Shown here: one piece after another, positions 1 to 6,189 of the stretch
Numbering within the stretch: the stretch's first letter is position 1
Layout: each line of letters begins with the position of its first letter
Source: CAZQVN01 sp964596775
GTDB lineage: Bacteria > Eisenbacteria > RBG-16-71-46 > JABDJR01 > JAWXBZ01
Direction of reading: 5' to 3'
NCBI GenBank assembly: GCA_964596775.1
Contig: CAZQVN010000059.1
Coordinates: 1-23,450 of the forward strand
DNA: 23,450 bases
The notes under the pieces: generated by a model
The model's database searches: none
What the model was told of the DNA's origin: nothing
Seen by the model: the letters and a program-made list of their open reading frames with translations, nothing else
Translations under genes and position numbers: made by a program

Positions 1-72
1 GGGCGACCGCCCGCAGGGGAACCGCGACCGCTCCTGGGGCGACCGCCCGCAGGGGAACCGCGACCGCTCCCA
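1..72 (+). repeat. 36-bp tandem duplication inside the RGD-rich gene
   Basis: Bases 1-34 and 37-70 are identical with a period of 36 bp, giving two tandem copies that each encode GDRPQGNRDRS(W/H). The period is a multiple of three, so the frame is kept and copy number only changes the length of the disordered region. More copies may lie left of the window edge. Confidence 0.85.
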
Positions 73-814
73 CGACGACCGCCCGCCGCGGACCGACCAG
101 CCCCCCTCGAACCGCGTGCCGCGCGGCTTCGAAAACCGGGGTGGACGACCCGACGAACCACGTCCGGCCGGTACGGGGCCCAGGCGCGACCACCGGAGAG
201 ACGACCGGCGCGAGGATCACCGGGGCACACCGCGCCGGGATGACGCCTACGGGAATCGCGGAGATCAGCGCGGCGGAGGGCGCCGCGACCCTCGTGACGG
301 CGGGCCCGGGCGCCGTGACTACCGCGATGACGGTCGGGGTCGCCGGGACCACCGCGATGGCGGACAGCGTCGCGACCACCGGGACCACCGCGATCGTCGC
401 CCGTCCGGCCGCGGGGACACCGCGCCGCGACCGCCGGCCGAGTTGCCGAAGTCGCGGACGGGGATCGACCCGTTTGCGCTCTTCTGCGCGTATCACCTCG
501 GCATTGCGCCGGACAAGAGCTACAAGCCGGCCAACGTGCACACGGTGGCCCGTCAGTTCGGGGTTCCCCCGGCCGAGATCAAGCAGGCGTTGCAGGATTA
601 CGGCATGGACGCCGGCGTCGTGATGGAGAAGGAATTCGACATGGCGATGGCCCAGCTGGACATGGAACTGGCCCCCGAGGGGATCGACCGGGTGGAGCTG
701 GCGCGTCCGCTGTTCCAGGAGTTCACGGCGGCGCGGCGGAAGAAGATCGACTGGCGGCGGATCATCGAAGAGGATATCCGGGAAAACGCGAAGGTGTTCG
801 GCCGGAAGGACTGA
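2..814 (+). CDS. Arg/Asp/Gly-rich repeat protein with conserved C-terminal domain (5' partial)
   Basis: The reading frame is open from the left window edge to the TGA at 812-814, so the start lies outside. A GTG at 116 is the first start-like codon inside the window, but the same RGD-rich composition continues upstream of it, so it is probably internal. The N-terminal part is low complexity, built of Gly-Asp-Arg and Arg-Asp-His-Arg-Asp runs, and is predicted disordered and strongly charged. About 115 C-terminal residues, from GIDPFALFCAYHLG to the end, look globular and helical. They contain a stretch (VARQFGVPPAEIKQAL) that resembles a helix-turn-helix. I do not recognise the family. A basic disordered tail joined to a helical domain would fit nucleic-acid binding, but that is inference only. 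Confidence 0.7.
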   Translation, partial: GDRPQGNRDRSWGDRPQGNRDRSHDDRPPRTDQPPSNRVPRGFENRGGRPDEPRPAGTGPRRDHRRDDRREDHRGTPRRDDAYGNRGDQRGGGRRDPRDGGPGRRDYRDDGRGRRDHRDGGQRRDHRDHRDRRPSGRGDTAPRPPAELPKSRTGIDPFALFCAYHLGIAPDKSYKPANVHTVARQFGVPPAEIKQALQDYGMDAGVVMEKEFDMAMAQLDMELAPEGIDRVELARPLFQEFTAARRKKIDWRRIIEEDIRENAKVFGRKD

Positions 815-964
815 CCCGGAACGCCCCGTTCCAATCGCCGCCATCAATGGCTATACTGGCGCCGTCGTCGGGGCTCCCCGTATCCCCGACACGCCCCCCG
901 GTCGCTGTGTCAGCGGGCTCCTGTCGCGGCCGGGCATGATCATGAAATTGTCGAGGAGGAACTT
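815..964 (+). promoter_or_regulatory. Leader and putative promoter of the desaturase gene
   Basis: This 150-bp gap holds a -10-like TATACT at 852-857, with a poor -35 match (TTCCAA, 829-834) 17 bp upstream. Just downstream of the predicted transcription start, GTCGGGG at 867-873 pairs perfectly with CCCCGAC at 884-890, so the mRNA would begin with a hairpin. A Shine-Dalgarno sequence (GAGGAGGA) ends at 960. The promoter call is weak; the hairpin is seen directly. Confidence 0.35.
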
Positions 965-1942
965 TTGACCGAACACCAGCCCGGCCGGTACATGGAAGTG
1001 GATTTTCCGCAGCCCCACCCCGGAACCACCCGCGTTCTTCTGGAGAAGCATCCGGAAATCCGCGGCCTGATCGGCCACAATCCGTGGACGTTTCCGGCGC
1101 TGGCGTTCGTGGTGCTGCTGCAGACGGCCGTCGCCGTTTTCCTGGGTCGCACGGAACAGCCCTGGTGGGTGATTCTCTGCGCGGCGTACACGATCGGCGC
1201 GATCGCGGATCACGGGCTGTGGGTGATGATCCACGAGGCCACGCACAACCTGATCTTCGCGAAGCGGCTCCCGAACCAGTTGTCCGGTCTCTTCGCCAAC
1301 CTTCCGCTGCTCGTCCCGGGTCACTTTTCGTTCCAGCGCTACCATCTCCGCCATCACGCCTGCCAGGGGGAGTACGACCATGACGCGGATCTGGCCGGCT
1401 ACCTCGAAGCGAAAATCGTCGGCAACGAAACGCTGAAGAAGGCGCTGTGGCTTCTGCTCTTTCCGTTCTTCCAGGGGCTCCGGCCGCTGCACATCCGGCA
1501 GCGCGCGTTCCTGGATCGGCGGGTGCTGACGAACTGGCTCACGCAGGGTGCGTACATCGCGCTGATCTTCTGGTTTGCCGGTCCGCTCGGGTTCTTCTAC
1601 CTGCTGGCCTCGATGTTCTTCTCGATCGGCCTGCATCCGCTCGGCGCCCGCTGGATCCAGGAGCACTACACGCTGAAGCCGGACCAGGAAACCTATTCCT
1701 ACTACGGTCCGGCCAACCTCGTGGCGTTCAACGTGGGGTATCACAATGAGCACCACGACTTTCCGTCGGTGCCGTGGAACCGCCTGCCGAAGCTGCGGAA
1801 GATCGCCCATGAGCACTACGGATCTCTCGAGTCGTACCGTTCGTGGACCTGGCTCCTGCTTCGCTTTCTCTGTGATCGCCGGTTCAGCCTCTACTCCCGC
1901 GTCGTTCGCGAGTCCCGGGAGATGAGAAGCCTCGCGTCCTGA
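965..1942 (+). CDS. Sphingolipid Delta4-desaturase (dihydroceramide desaturase, DEGS1-like)
   Basis: This 325-aa membrane fatty-acyl desaturase is expected to insert the 4,5-trans double bond of (dihydro)ceramide using a di-iron centre. The start is TTG at 965, chosen for the GAGGAGGA ribosome site just upstream; an in-frame ATG at 992 is the alternative. Three histidine boxes are intact: HEATH (H90, H94), HLRHH (H127, H130, H131) and HNEHH (H260, H263, H264), plus H224 in GLHP. Several hydrophobic spans separate them. The N-terminus aligns with the lipid-desaturase N-terminal segment of eukaryotic DEGS proteins (LLEKHPEIRGL). The region GPANLVAFNVGYHNEHHDFP is nearly the eukaryotic signature. 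Length matches DEGS1 (about 323 aa). From memory of the family the match is closer to DEGS than to ordinary bacterial acyl desaturases. No sphingolipid synthesis gene (spt, cerS) lies nearby, so the actual substrate is inferred. Confidence 0.88.
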   Translation: MTEHQPGRYMEVDFPQPHPGTTRVLLEKHPEIRGLIGHNPWTFPALAFVVLLQTAVAVFLGRTEQPWWVILCAAYTIGAIADHGLWVMIHEATHNLIFAKRLPNQLSGLFANLPLLVPGHFSFQRYHLRHHACQGEYDHDADLAGYLEAKIVGNETLKKALWLLLFPFFQGLRPLHIRQRAFLDRRVLTNWLTQGAYIALIFWFAGPLGFFYLLASMFFSIGLHPLGARWIQEHYTLKPDQETYSYYGPANLVAFNVGYHNEHHDFPSVPWNRLPKLRKIAHEHYGSLESYRSWTWLLLRFLCDRRFSLYSRVVRESREMRSLAS

Positions 1943-1950
1943 CCTTGACC

Positions 1951-1966
1951 CGGGGAGCAATCCCCG
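1951..1966 (+). terminator. GNRA-capped hairpin after the desaturase gene
   Basis: CGGGGA (1951-1956) and TCCCCG (1961-1966) form a perfect 6-bp stem capped by a GCAA tetraloop, 8 nt after the desaturase stop codon. No T-tract follows, so it may be a weak terminator or a 3'-end stabilising structure instead. Confidence 0.4.
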
Positions 1967-2025
1967 CAAGGATAGGGTTCCGATCGGGTTCCTGATTCAA
2001 AGCCGTCGCGAAAGGGGTGACGTCC

Positions 2026-2490
2026 ATGCGTGGATGCCTGTTCTTTCTCCTGCTCGTCTTTGTGGCCGCACTCGCGGTGATGCAGTGCCCGGGCACCAAC
2101 CAGCCCGAGCAGGTTGAACAGGAAGCCGCGCCGCCGCCCCCGCCACCACCACCCGATACGCAGCTGCCTGTCGTCTCCGAAATGGGCCTCGGCGCGAGCT
2201 CCACGCTCGTCGTCGGCGGCCGCAAGCTGAGCTACGGCGTTTCGGCGATCTCCGGCTCCGGCAGCGATGCCATCGTCGTGGTGTGGGCCGAGCCGGCCGG
2301 GGGCGCCCGAGATTCCTGGTCGCTCCGCCTGGATCCGGCCCGCTCGACCGCCGAAGCCGGCCCGGTGATCCTGCGGCTGACCGGCCTCACGCCGTCGGCC
2401 GATGGGAACAGCGTCACCGCCGGCATCGAAGTGACCCGGAAGTCGGGAGCGGCGCCGGACAGCGCGGCGGCTCCCGCGGGAGGTCAATGA
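2026..2490 (+). CDS. Small membrane-anchored proline-rich protein, unknown function
   Basis: About 154 aa. I prefer the ATG at 2026, preceded by AAGGGG at good distance, over the in-frame GTG at 2017 that lies within that ribosome site. The N-terminus is a hydrophobic signal/anchor (CLFFLLLVFVAALAVM) ending in a cysteine. The residues before that cysteine (VMQ) do not form a good lipobox, so a simple membrane anchor is more likely than a lipoprotein. Next come an acidic linker, eight consecutive prolines, and a roughly 100-residue soluble part with beta-strand-like alternation (for example DAIVVVWAEPAGG and GPVILRLTGL). The long proline run would be expected to need EF-P for smooth translation. 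The stop overlaps the start of the following epimerase gene (ATGA at 2487), so the two are translationally coupled. The family is not recognised. Confidence 0.65.
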   Translation: MRGCLFFLLLVFVAALAVMQCPGTNQPEQVEQEAAPPPPPPPPDTQLPVVSEMGLGASSTLVVGGRKLSYGVSAISGSGSDAIVVVWAEPAGGARDSWSLRLDPARSTAEAGPVILRLTGLTPSADGNSVTAGIEVTRKSGAAPDSAAAPAGGQ

Positions 2491-3380
2491 AAATCGCGGT
2501 CAGCGGTGCCACGGGCCTCGTGGGCACCGCGCTGACGCCGGAACTCGAGTCGGCGGGCCACACGGTGATCCCCATGGTCCGCTCCGGAGGCGGATCGGGC
2601 GCCATCGCCTGGAGTCCGAAGACGGGCGAAATCGATGCGAAAGCGCTCGAAGGCGTGGACGCCGTGATCCATCTCGCCGGTGAGAACATCGCCGGCGGTC
2701 GCTGGACGGAGGAGCGCAAGGCGGCGATCCGGAACAGCCGCGTGAACGGAACGTCGTTGATCGCCCGGACGCTCGCCGGTCTCGCGAACCCGCCGAAGGT
2801 CCTGATCTCCGCGTCGGCCATCGGCTACTTCGGCGATCGCGGGGATCAGGTCCTCACGGAAGAGAGCCCGCCCGGTGACGGCTTTCTGGCCGACGTCTGC
2901 CGGGAATGGGAAGCGTCCACCGCTCCCGCGGAGGAGAAGGGGATCCGCGTGGCCCATCTCCGTTTCGGCATCATCCTGAGCCGGAAAGGGGGCGCGCTCG
3001 CCAAGATGCTGCTCCCGTTCCAGCTCGGCGCCGGCGGAAACCTCGGGAACGGCCGGCAGTACATGAGCTGGATCACGCTGGCGGACATCACCGGGGCTCT
3101 CCGGTTCGTCCTGGACACGGATGCCGTGTCCGGTCCCGTCAACACGGTGGCCCCCGCCGCGGTGACGAACGCGGAGTTCACGAAGACGCTGGGCCGGGTT
3201 CTCGGCCGCCCGACGATTGTTCCGCTGCCGGCCTTTGCGGCGCGGCTTCTTCTCGGCGAGATGGCGGATGCGCTGCTGCTGGCGAGTACGCGGGTGCGCC
3301 CCGGGGTGCTTGAGGCGGCGGGGTATGCGTTTCTCCATCCGGGGCTCGAGGAGGGGTTGCGGTTCGAGTTGTCCCGGTAG
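2487..3380 (+). CDS. TIGR01777-family NAD(P)-dependent epimerase/dehydratase (YfcH/SulA-like)
   Basis: 297 aa. The ATG at 2487 overlaps the upstream stop by 4 nt and follows GGGAGG at 2478-2483. The N-terminus is a Rossmann dinucleotide-binding loop, SGATGLVG (G7, G10, G13). Family-typical segments follow: VDAVIHLAGENIAGGRW, then ASAIGYFGDRGD, GFLADVCREWE, RFGIILSRKGGALAKMLLPF and YMSWITLADITGAL, ending with a C-terminal DUF1731-like region (PAFAARLLLGEMADALLLASTRVRP). These place it in the extended SDR family called TIGR01777 (bacterial YfcH, eukaryotic SDR39U1). Substrates of that family are generally unknown, so no reaction is assigned. The full-length gene matches the usual ~300 aa. Coupling to the membrane protein upstream suggests joint expression. 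Confidence 0.88.
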   Translation: MKIAVSGATGLVGTALTPELESAGHTVIPMVRSGGGSGAIAWSPKTGEIDAKALEGVDAVIHLAGENIAGGRWTEERKAAIRNSRVNGTSLIARTLAGLANPPKVLISASAIGYFGDRGDQVLTEESPPGDGFLADVCREWEASTAPAEEKGIRVAHLRFGIILSRKGGALAKMLLPFQLGAGGNLGNGRQYMSWITLADITGALRFVLDTDAVSGPVNTVAPAAVTNAEFTKTLGRVLGRPTIVPLPAFAARLLLGEMADALLLASTRVRPGVLEAAGYAFLHPGLEEGLRFELSR

Positions 3381-3409
3381 GGGTGGTCCGGGAGGACTCG
3401 GGTGCTGCT

Positions 3410-3424
3410 CCGGGGTGTCCCCGG
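3410..3424 (+). terminator. Hairpin after the epimerase gene
   Basis: CCGGGG (3410-3415) and CCCCGG (3419-3424) form a perfect 6-bp stem with a TGT loop, 30 nt after the stop. Only a short pyrimidine-rich stretch follows, so termination is plausible but not certain. Confidence 0.4.
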
Positions 3425-3430
3425 TCGATG

Positions 3431-3481
3431 CGTTTCCTTCGTTCCCTTCGTTTCCTTCGTTTCCTTCGTTCCCTTCGTTCC
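3431..3481 (+). repeat. 9-bp minisatellite, about 5.7 copies
   Basis: The unit is CGTTTCCTT or CGTTCCCTT, repeated head to tail from 3431 to 3481 with only T/C variation at one position. It lies in non-coding DNA between the epimerase and lipoprotein genes. The array is pyrimidine-rich on this strand and is a likely site of copy-number variation by slippage. Confidence 0.9.
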
Positions 3482-3486
3482 GCCCC

Positions 3487-3637
3487 GGGGTGATCCCGGT
3501 GAACCGTTCCCGCCCGGCCGGCACGTTTGCCGGAACATCCTGTTCCGGCCGCACTGACGCTCGGCCCGCTCCGCCATCCTGGCTCCGCGAGCCTCCGAAT
3601 CACCGGCCGGTCGGGAACGGTCCCCCGGGATCACCCC
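3487..3637. repeat. 151-bp fold-back element with 35-nt inverted arms
   Basis: Bases 3487-3521 pair with 3603-3637 in 32 of 35 positions, with the outermost 13 bp perfect (GGGGTGATCCCGG). Inside lie two further perfect hairpins: 3529-3537 with 3541-3549 (9 bp, 3-nt loop) and 3581-3585 with 3589-3593 (5 bp, 3-nt loop). The folded form would be a long stem ending in a multi-branch junction. No ORF or transposase is present. This resembles REP/REPIN-like or MITE-like non-autonomous palindromic elements, but the class is not established. Confidence 0.75.
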
Positions 3638-3879
3638 TCGTGCCCGGATCCCCGACTGGGTCAGCCCTCCATTTTTCTCCACCCCACTCCATTTTCATGG
3701 ATTGGGCCGCCAGAACCACCCGAAACAGCGCACCGGATGGGAATCGACACCGGTTCTCCCCACCCGTCGCCACCCGAAAGGGTGGCTCCACCACGATTCA
3801 GGCGGCGCGCAGGCCGCCCGGGCGCAGGGCAAAGAAAACCCATCGTAACCAGGCAACAGGCGGCGTAAAATCCTCCACC
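3638..3879 (+). other. Non-coding leader upstream of the lipoprotein gene
   Basis: No convincing gene is seen here. The stretch contains a perfect hairpin GCCACCC (3769-3775) / GGGTGGC (3780-3786) with a GAAA tetraloop, then a second GGCGGC/GCCGCC stem near 3800-3820. The sequence just before the ATG at 3880 lacks a clear Shine-Dalgarno site. Together with 3381-3637 this makes about 500 bp without coding capacity. Confidence 0.5.
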
Positions 3880-4602
3880 ATGAAACGAACGCAGATCCTG
3901 ATCTTCCTGGCGTCGCTGGCCGTCACCGCCTGCGGCGGAAGCGACCCCGTAACCCGTCCGCCGGTCGAGCCCCCCGCGGCCACCCTCTTCGTGGAGCCGC
4001 GTTCCTACTGTCTCCCGGCCGCGGCATCCGGCGACACCCTGTTCATCCACAACTCCGGAACGGCCGCGTTCACCTGGACGCCGCAATCGGTGCCGGCCGG
4101 CTCCACGAACCTGAATCGCACGATCACCGTCGATCCCGGCACGATCGCGGCCATCCTCTGGACCTGGACGCCGGCCGACCCTCTTCCGGCGGTGGATTCG
4201 CTGGTCGTGACCACCTCGGATCCGGGGCTTCCCAGGGTCGTCATCCCGTTCCGCCGCGAGGCGGCCAACTACTTCGACGTGGATCCGCCCGGCGCCCCGG
4301 TGCCCGCCCTGCCCGTGGACGACGCGGTGTTCCACCCGGGCGATTCGTTCAGCATCATGTGGTCCCGCGTTTCCGACTGCTCCGGGGGCGTCAGCTACCA
4401 GGTGCAGATCTCCGATTCCCCCACGTTCACGAACCTCCTGCTGAGCCAGAACATCGGCGTGTCGTCGGCGGTGATCGAGGTGGATCCGGGCGAGGCCGAT
4501 CTCGGCAGGGCCTACTGGCGCGTCCGGGCCCGCGATGCGAACGGCCTGTCCAGCGTCTGGAGCACGATGCGGTCGTGGACGGTGGTGCGGGTCACCGGCT
4601 GA
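3880..4602 (+). CDS. Exported lipoprotein with C-terminal fibronectin-III-like domain
   Basis: 240 aa from the ATG at 3880. The N-terminus is a lipoprotein signal (KRTQILIFLASLAVTACGG) with lipobox V-T-A-C18, so it should be lipidated and anchored in a membrane facing the periplasm or surface. Residues ~30-130 look like an Ig-like beta-sandwich (DTLFIHNSGTAAFTWTPQSV, VDSLVVTTSDPGLP). Residues ~145-238 resemble a fibronectin-III module: MWSRVSDCSGGVSYQVQIS, then AYWRVRARDANGLSSVWS. No catalytic motif is visible; a structural or binding role is inferred. The in-frame sequence upstream of 3880 is open by chance and reads as GC-rich noise. The 3' end overlaps the convergent GH18 gene by 11 nt. 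Confidence 0.8.
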   Translation: MKRTQILIFLASLAVTACGGSDPVTRPPVEPPAATLFVEPRSYCLPAAASGDTLFIHNSGTAAFTWTPQSVPAGSTNLNRTITVDPGTIAAILWTWTPADPLPAVDSLVVTTSDPGLPRVVIPFRREAANYFDVDPPGAPVPALPVDDAVFHPGDSFSIMWSRVSDCSGGVSYQVQISDSPTFTNLLLSQNIGVSSAVIEVDPGEADLGRAYWRVRARDANGLSSVWSTMRSWTVVRVTG

Positions 4603-6106
4603 TCACGATTTTTCGACGCACGGCCGTTTCGCCCTGCCCGAGCCGCACGAAGTAGACGCCCGGGGCAACGCCGTCGGGGTTCCAGGCGATCTCGTGATGT
4701 CCCGCGGCGAGCGTTCCGTCGAGGATCACGCGCACCAGCCGCCCGGCGGCGTCGTACACGCCGGCCCGGACCGGTAACGTGCCATCGAGACGGACGTCGA
4801 GATGCACGACGTCACCGGCGGGGTTCGGGTACGGCGCCGAGACGAACCATCCGGGAGCGGGAACCTCCGGCACGGTCGACGTTCCGAACGCCAGCGCCAG
4901 CGCGTTCCACATCTCCGGGCGCGTTCCGTCGTAGCCGAGCGCCCAGATCCCGACGCCGGCCAGTTCCTCGTCCATCACGAAATCGTACTTGAGGCCGGTG
5001 CTCTGCCCGTCGTCGAACCAGGTCTGAAGCCACCCGCCGTCCTGCCGGCGGGTCCATGGCACGGAGGAGACGGGGTCCCGAAGGAGACCGTGCTCTTCCG
5101 CTTCCGCGATGGCCTGCGCGAACGTGCGGGCGGTGGCGCCGCCGGTCGTGGCCGCCCCGGCCGCGGAGGACTGGGCGGGCCAGCGGTAGCCGTACCAGGG
5201 AACGCCGAGCAGGATCTTCTCCGGCGGAGCGCCCCAGGTCCGGTAGTCGTTCACCGTCCACGTCACATTGTAGGTGCCCCAGCCGGAGAGCGGCGCCACC
5301 GGGCCGGTCGTCGGACTCCCCGACCAGCGATAGTCGTAGGCCATCACCATGAGATGGTCCGAGGCGTACGCGAGCTCGTCGTAGTCGAACGCGTTGTTCC
5401 AGTCGACGGCCGGCGTGGCGATGCTCAGGTAGGGGGAAGGGACCGCCGCCTCCAGCGACGCGCGCAGCTCGTGCAGGAACGTCACGAGTTCCTGCTTCCG
5501 GCTGCCGGGCACGTTCTCGAAGTCGACGTTGACGCCGTCGGCGCCTCCTTCCGTTACCGCCGCGGTCAGGCCGGCCACGGCCGCGGCCCGGCGGGCCGGG
5601 TCGCCGAGGAGCGTGGCGATCGCCGAGGAGGAAAAGAGCGTGGCGGTGACGATCACGCGGCAGCCGCCGCCGTGCGCGGCGGCCACCAGCCCCGTCCACG
5701 GCCACCCGTGATCGTTGACGATCGTGCCCGCGGCGTCCAGTTCGAGGCTGAAGAACGCCACCGTGGAGAGGAGCGACCAGTCGTAGTTCAGGTAGGCGTT
5801 GCCGAGCCAGTACGGGTGATAGCCGTGCACTTCGCGCGCGGGGCCGGTGCCGCCGCCGGCTCGGGGCGCGGGTTCGCGCGGCGGGATGCGCTCGACGCCG
5901 GGCATGCCCCGGCGGTGCGGCGTCACCGCCGACGGATCACCGCCGACCGGAATTCGCACCGTCCACCGGCGCAGATCCGTTTCGTGAACGGACGGGGGAA
6001 GCGGGCGGTCGCCGCCGGCGGTCGGAATACCGTCGGCATGAACGGCCGGCGCGAGCATGAGCGTGAGCGCGGCGCAGACATGGACCGCGGGGCTCTGGCG
6101 TATCAC
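4592..6106 (-). CDS. Secreted GH18-family glycosidase-like protein with C-terminal sorting domain
   Basis: 504 aa. I choose the GTG at 6106, which follows GGAGG and directly begins a signal peptide (to about APAVHA), over an ATG 66 nt upstream whose extension is Pro/Arg-rich noise. The GH18 barrel begins near residue 95 (VHGYHPYWLGNAYLNYDW). The catalytic strand reads DGVNVDFE (D190-E197): the acid/base Glu and adjacent Asp are kept, while the middle Asp of DxxDxDxE is Asn, as in YaaH/LysM-type GH18 members. MAYDYRWSG and the late WALGYDG segment are also family features. The last ~90 residues form a FlgD-like/Type 9 sorting module (PYPNPAGDVVHLDV, YDAAGRLVRVI, GVYFVRL, KIVISR). The likely substrate is chitin, peptidoglycan or a related GlcNAc polymer; the sequence does not decide. 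It is convergent with the lipoprotein gene and divergent from the TPR gene. Confidence 0.87.
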   Translation of the reverse strand: MIRQSPAVHVCAALTLMLAPAVHADGIPTAGGDRPLPPSVHETDLRRWTVRIPVGGDPSAVTPHRRGMPGVERIPPREPAPRAGGGTGPAREVHGYHPYWLGNAYLNYDWSLLSTVAFFSLELDAAGTIVNDHGWPWTGLVAAAHGGGCRVIVTATLFSSSAIATLLGDPARRAAAVAGLTAAVTEGGADGVNVDFENVPGSRKQELVTFLHELRASLEAAVPSPYLSIATPAVDWNNAFDYDELAYASDHLMVMAYDYRWSGSPTTGPVAPLSGWGTYNVTWTVNDYRTWGAPPEKILLGVPWYGYRWPAQSSAAGAATTGGATARTFAQAIAEAEEHGLLRDPVSSVPWTRRQDGGWLQTWFDDGQSTGLKYDFVMDEELAGVGIWALGYDGTRPEMWNALALAFGTSTVPEVPAPGWFVSAPYPNPAGDVVHLDVRLDGTLPVRAGVYDAAGRLVRVILDGTLAAGHHEIAWNPDGVAPGVYFVRLGQGETAVRRKIVISR

Positions 6107-6158
6107 ACAACCTCCGGGCGGACGGCGGGGTGTTGCGGGCGGCCCGCCGATGTTGGGG

Positions 6159-6187
6159 TTGGCTCGCGGCAAAGTAAAGTCTATTCT
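6159..6187 (+). promoter_or_regulatory. Possible promoter of the TPR gene (possibly leaderless)
   Basis: TTGGCT (6159-6164) and TATTCT (6182-6187) are separated by 17 bp. The predicted transcription start would fall at about 6194, next to the ATG codons at 6190 and 6196. No Shine-Dalgarno site precedes either codon, so a leaderless transcript starting at 6196 is possible. Matches to the consensus are partial. Confidence 0.3.
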
Positions 6188-6189
6188 TC

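Noticed and set aside
3431..3481. CRISPR-like array
   Set aside because: Repeats are 9 bp and contiguous, with no spacers and no cas genes nearby; it is a minisatellite.
3217..3879. Upstream in-frame extension of the lipoprotein
   Set aside because: The extension crosses the epimerase 3' end, minisatellite and fold-back element. The signal peptide and lipobox begin exactly at the ATG at 3880.
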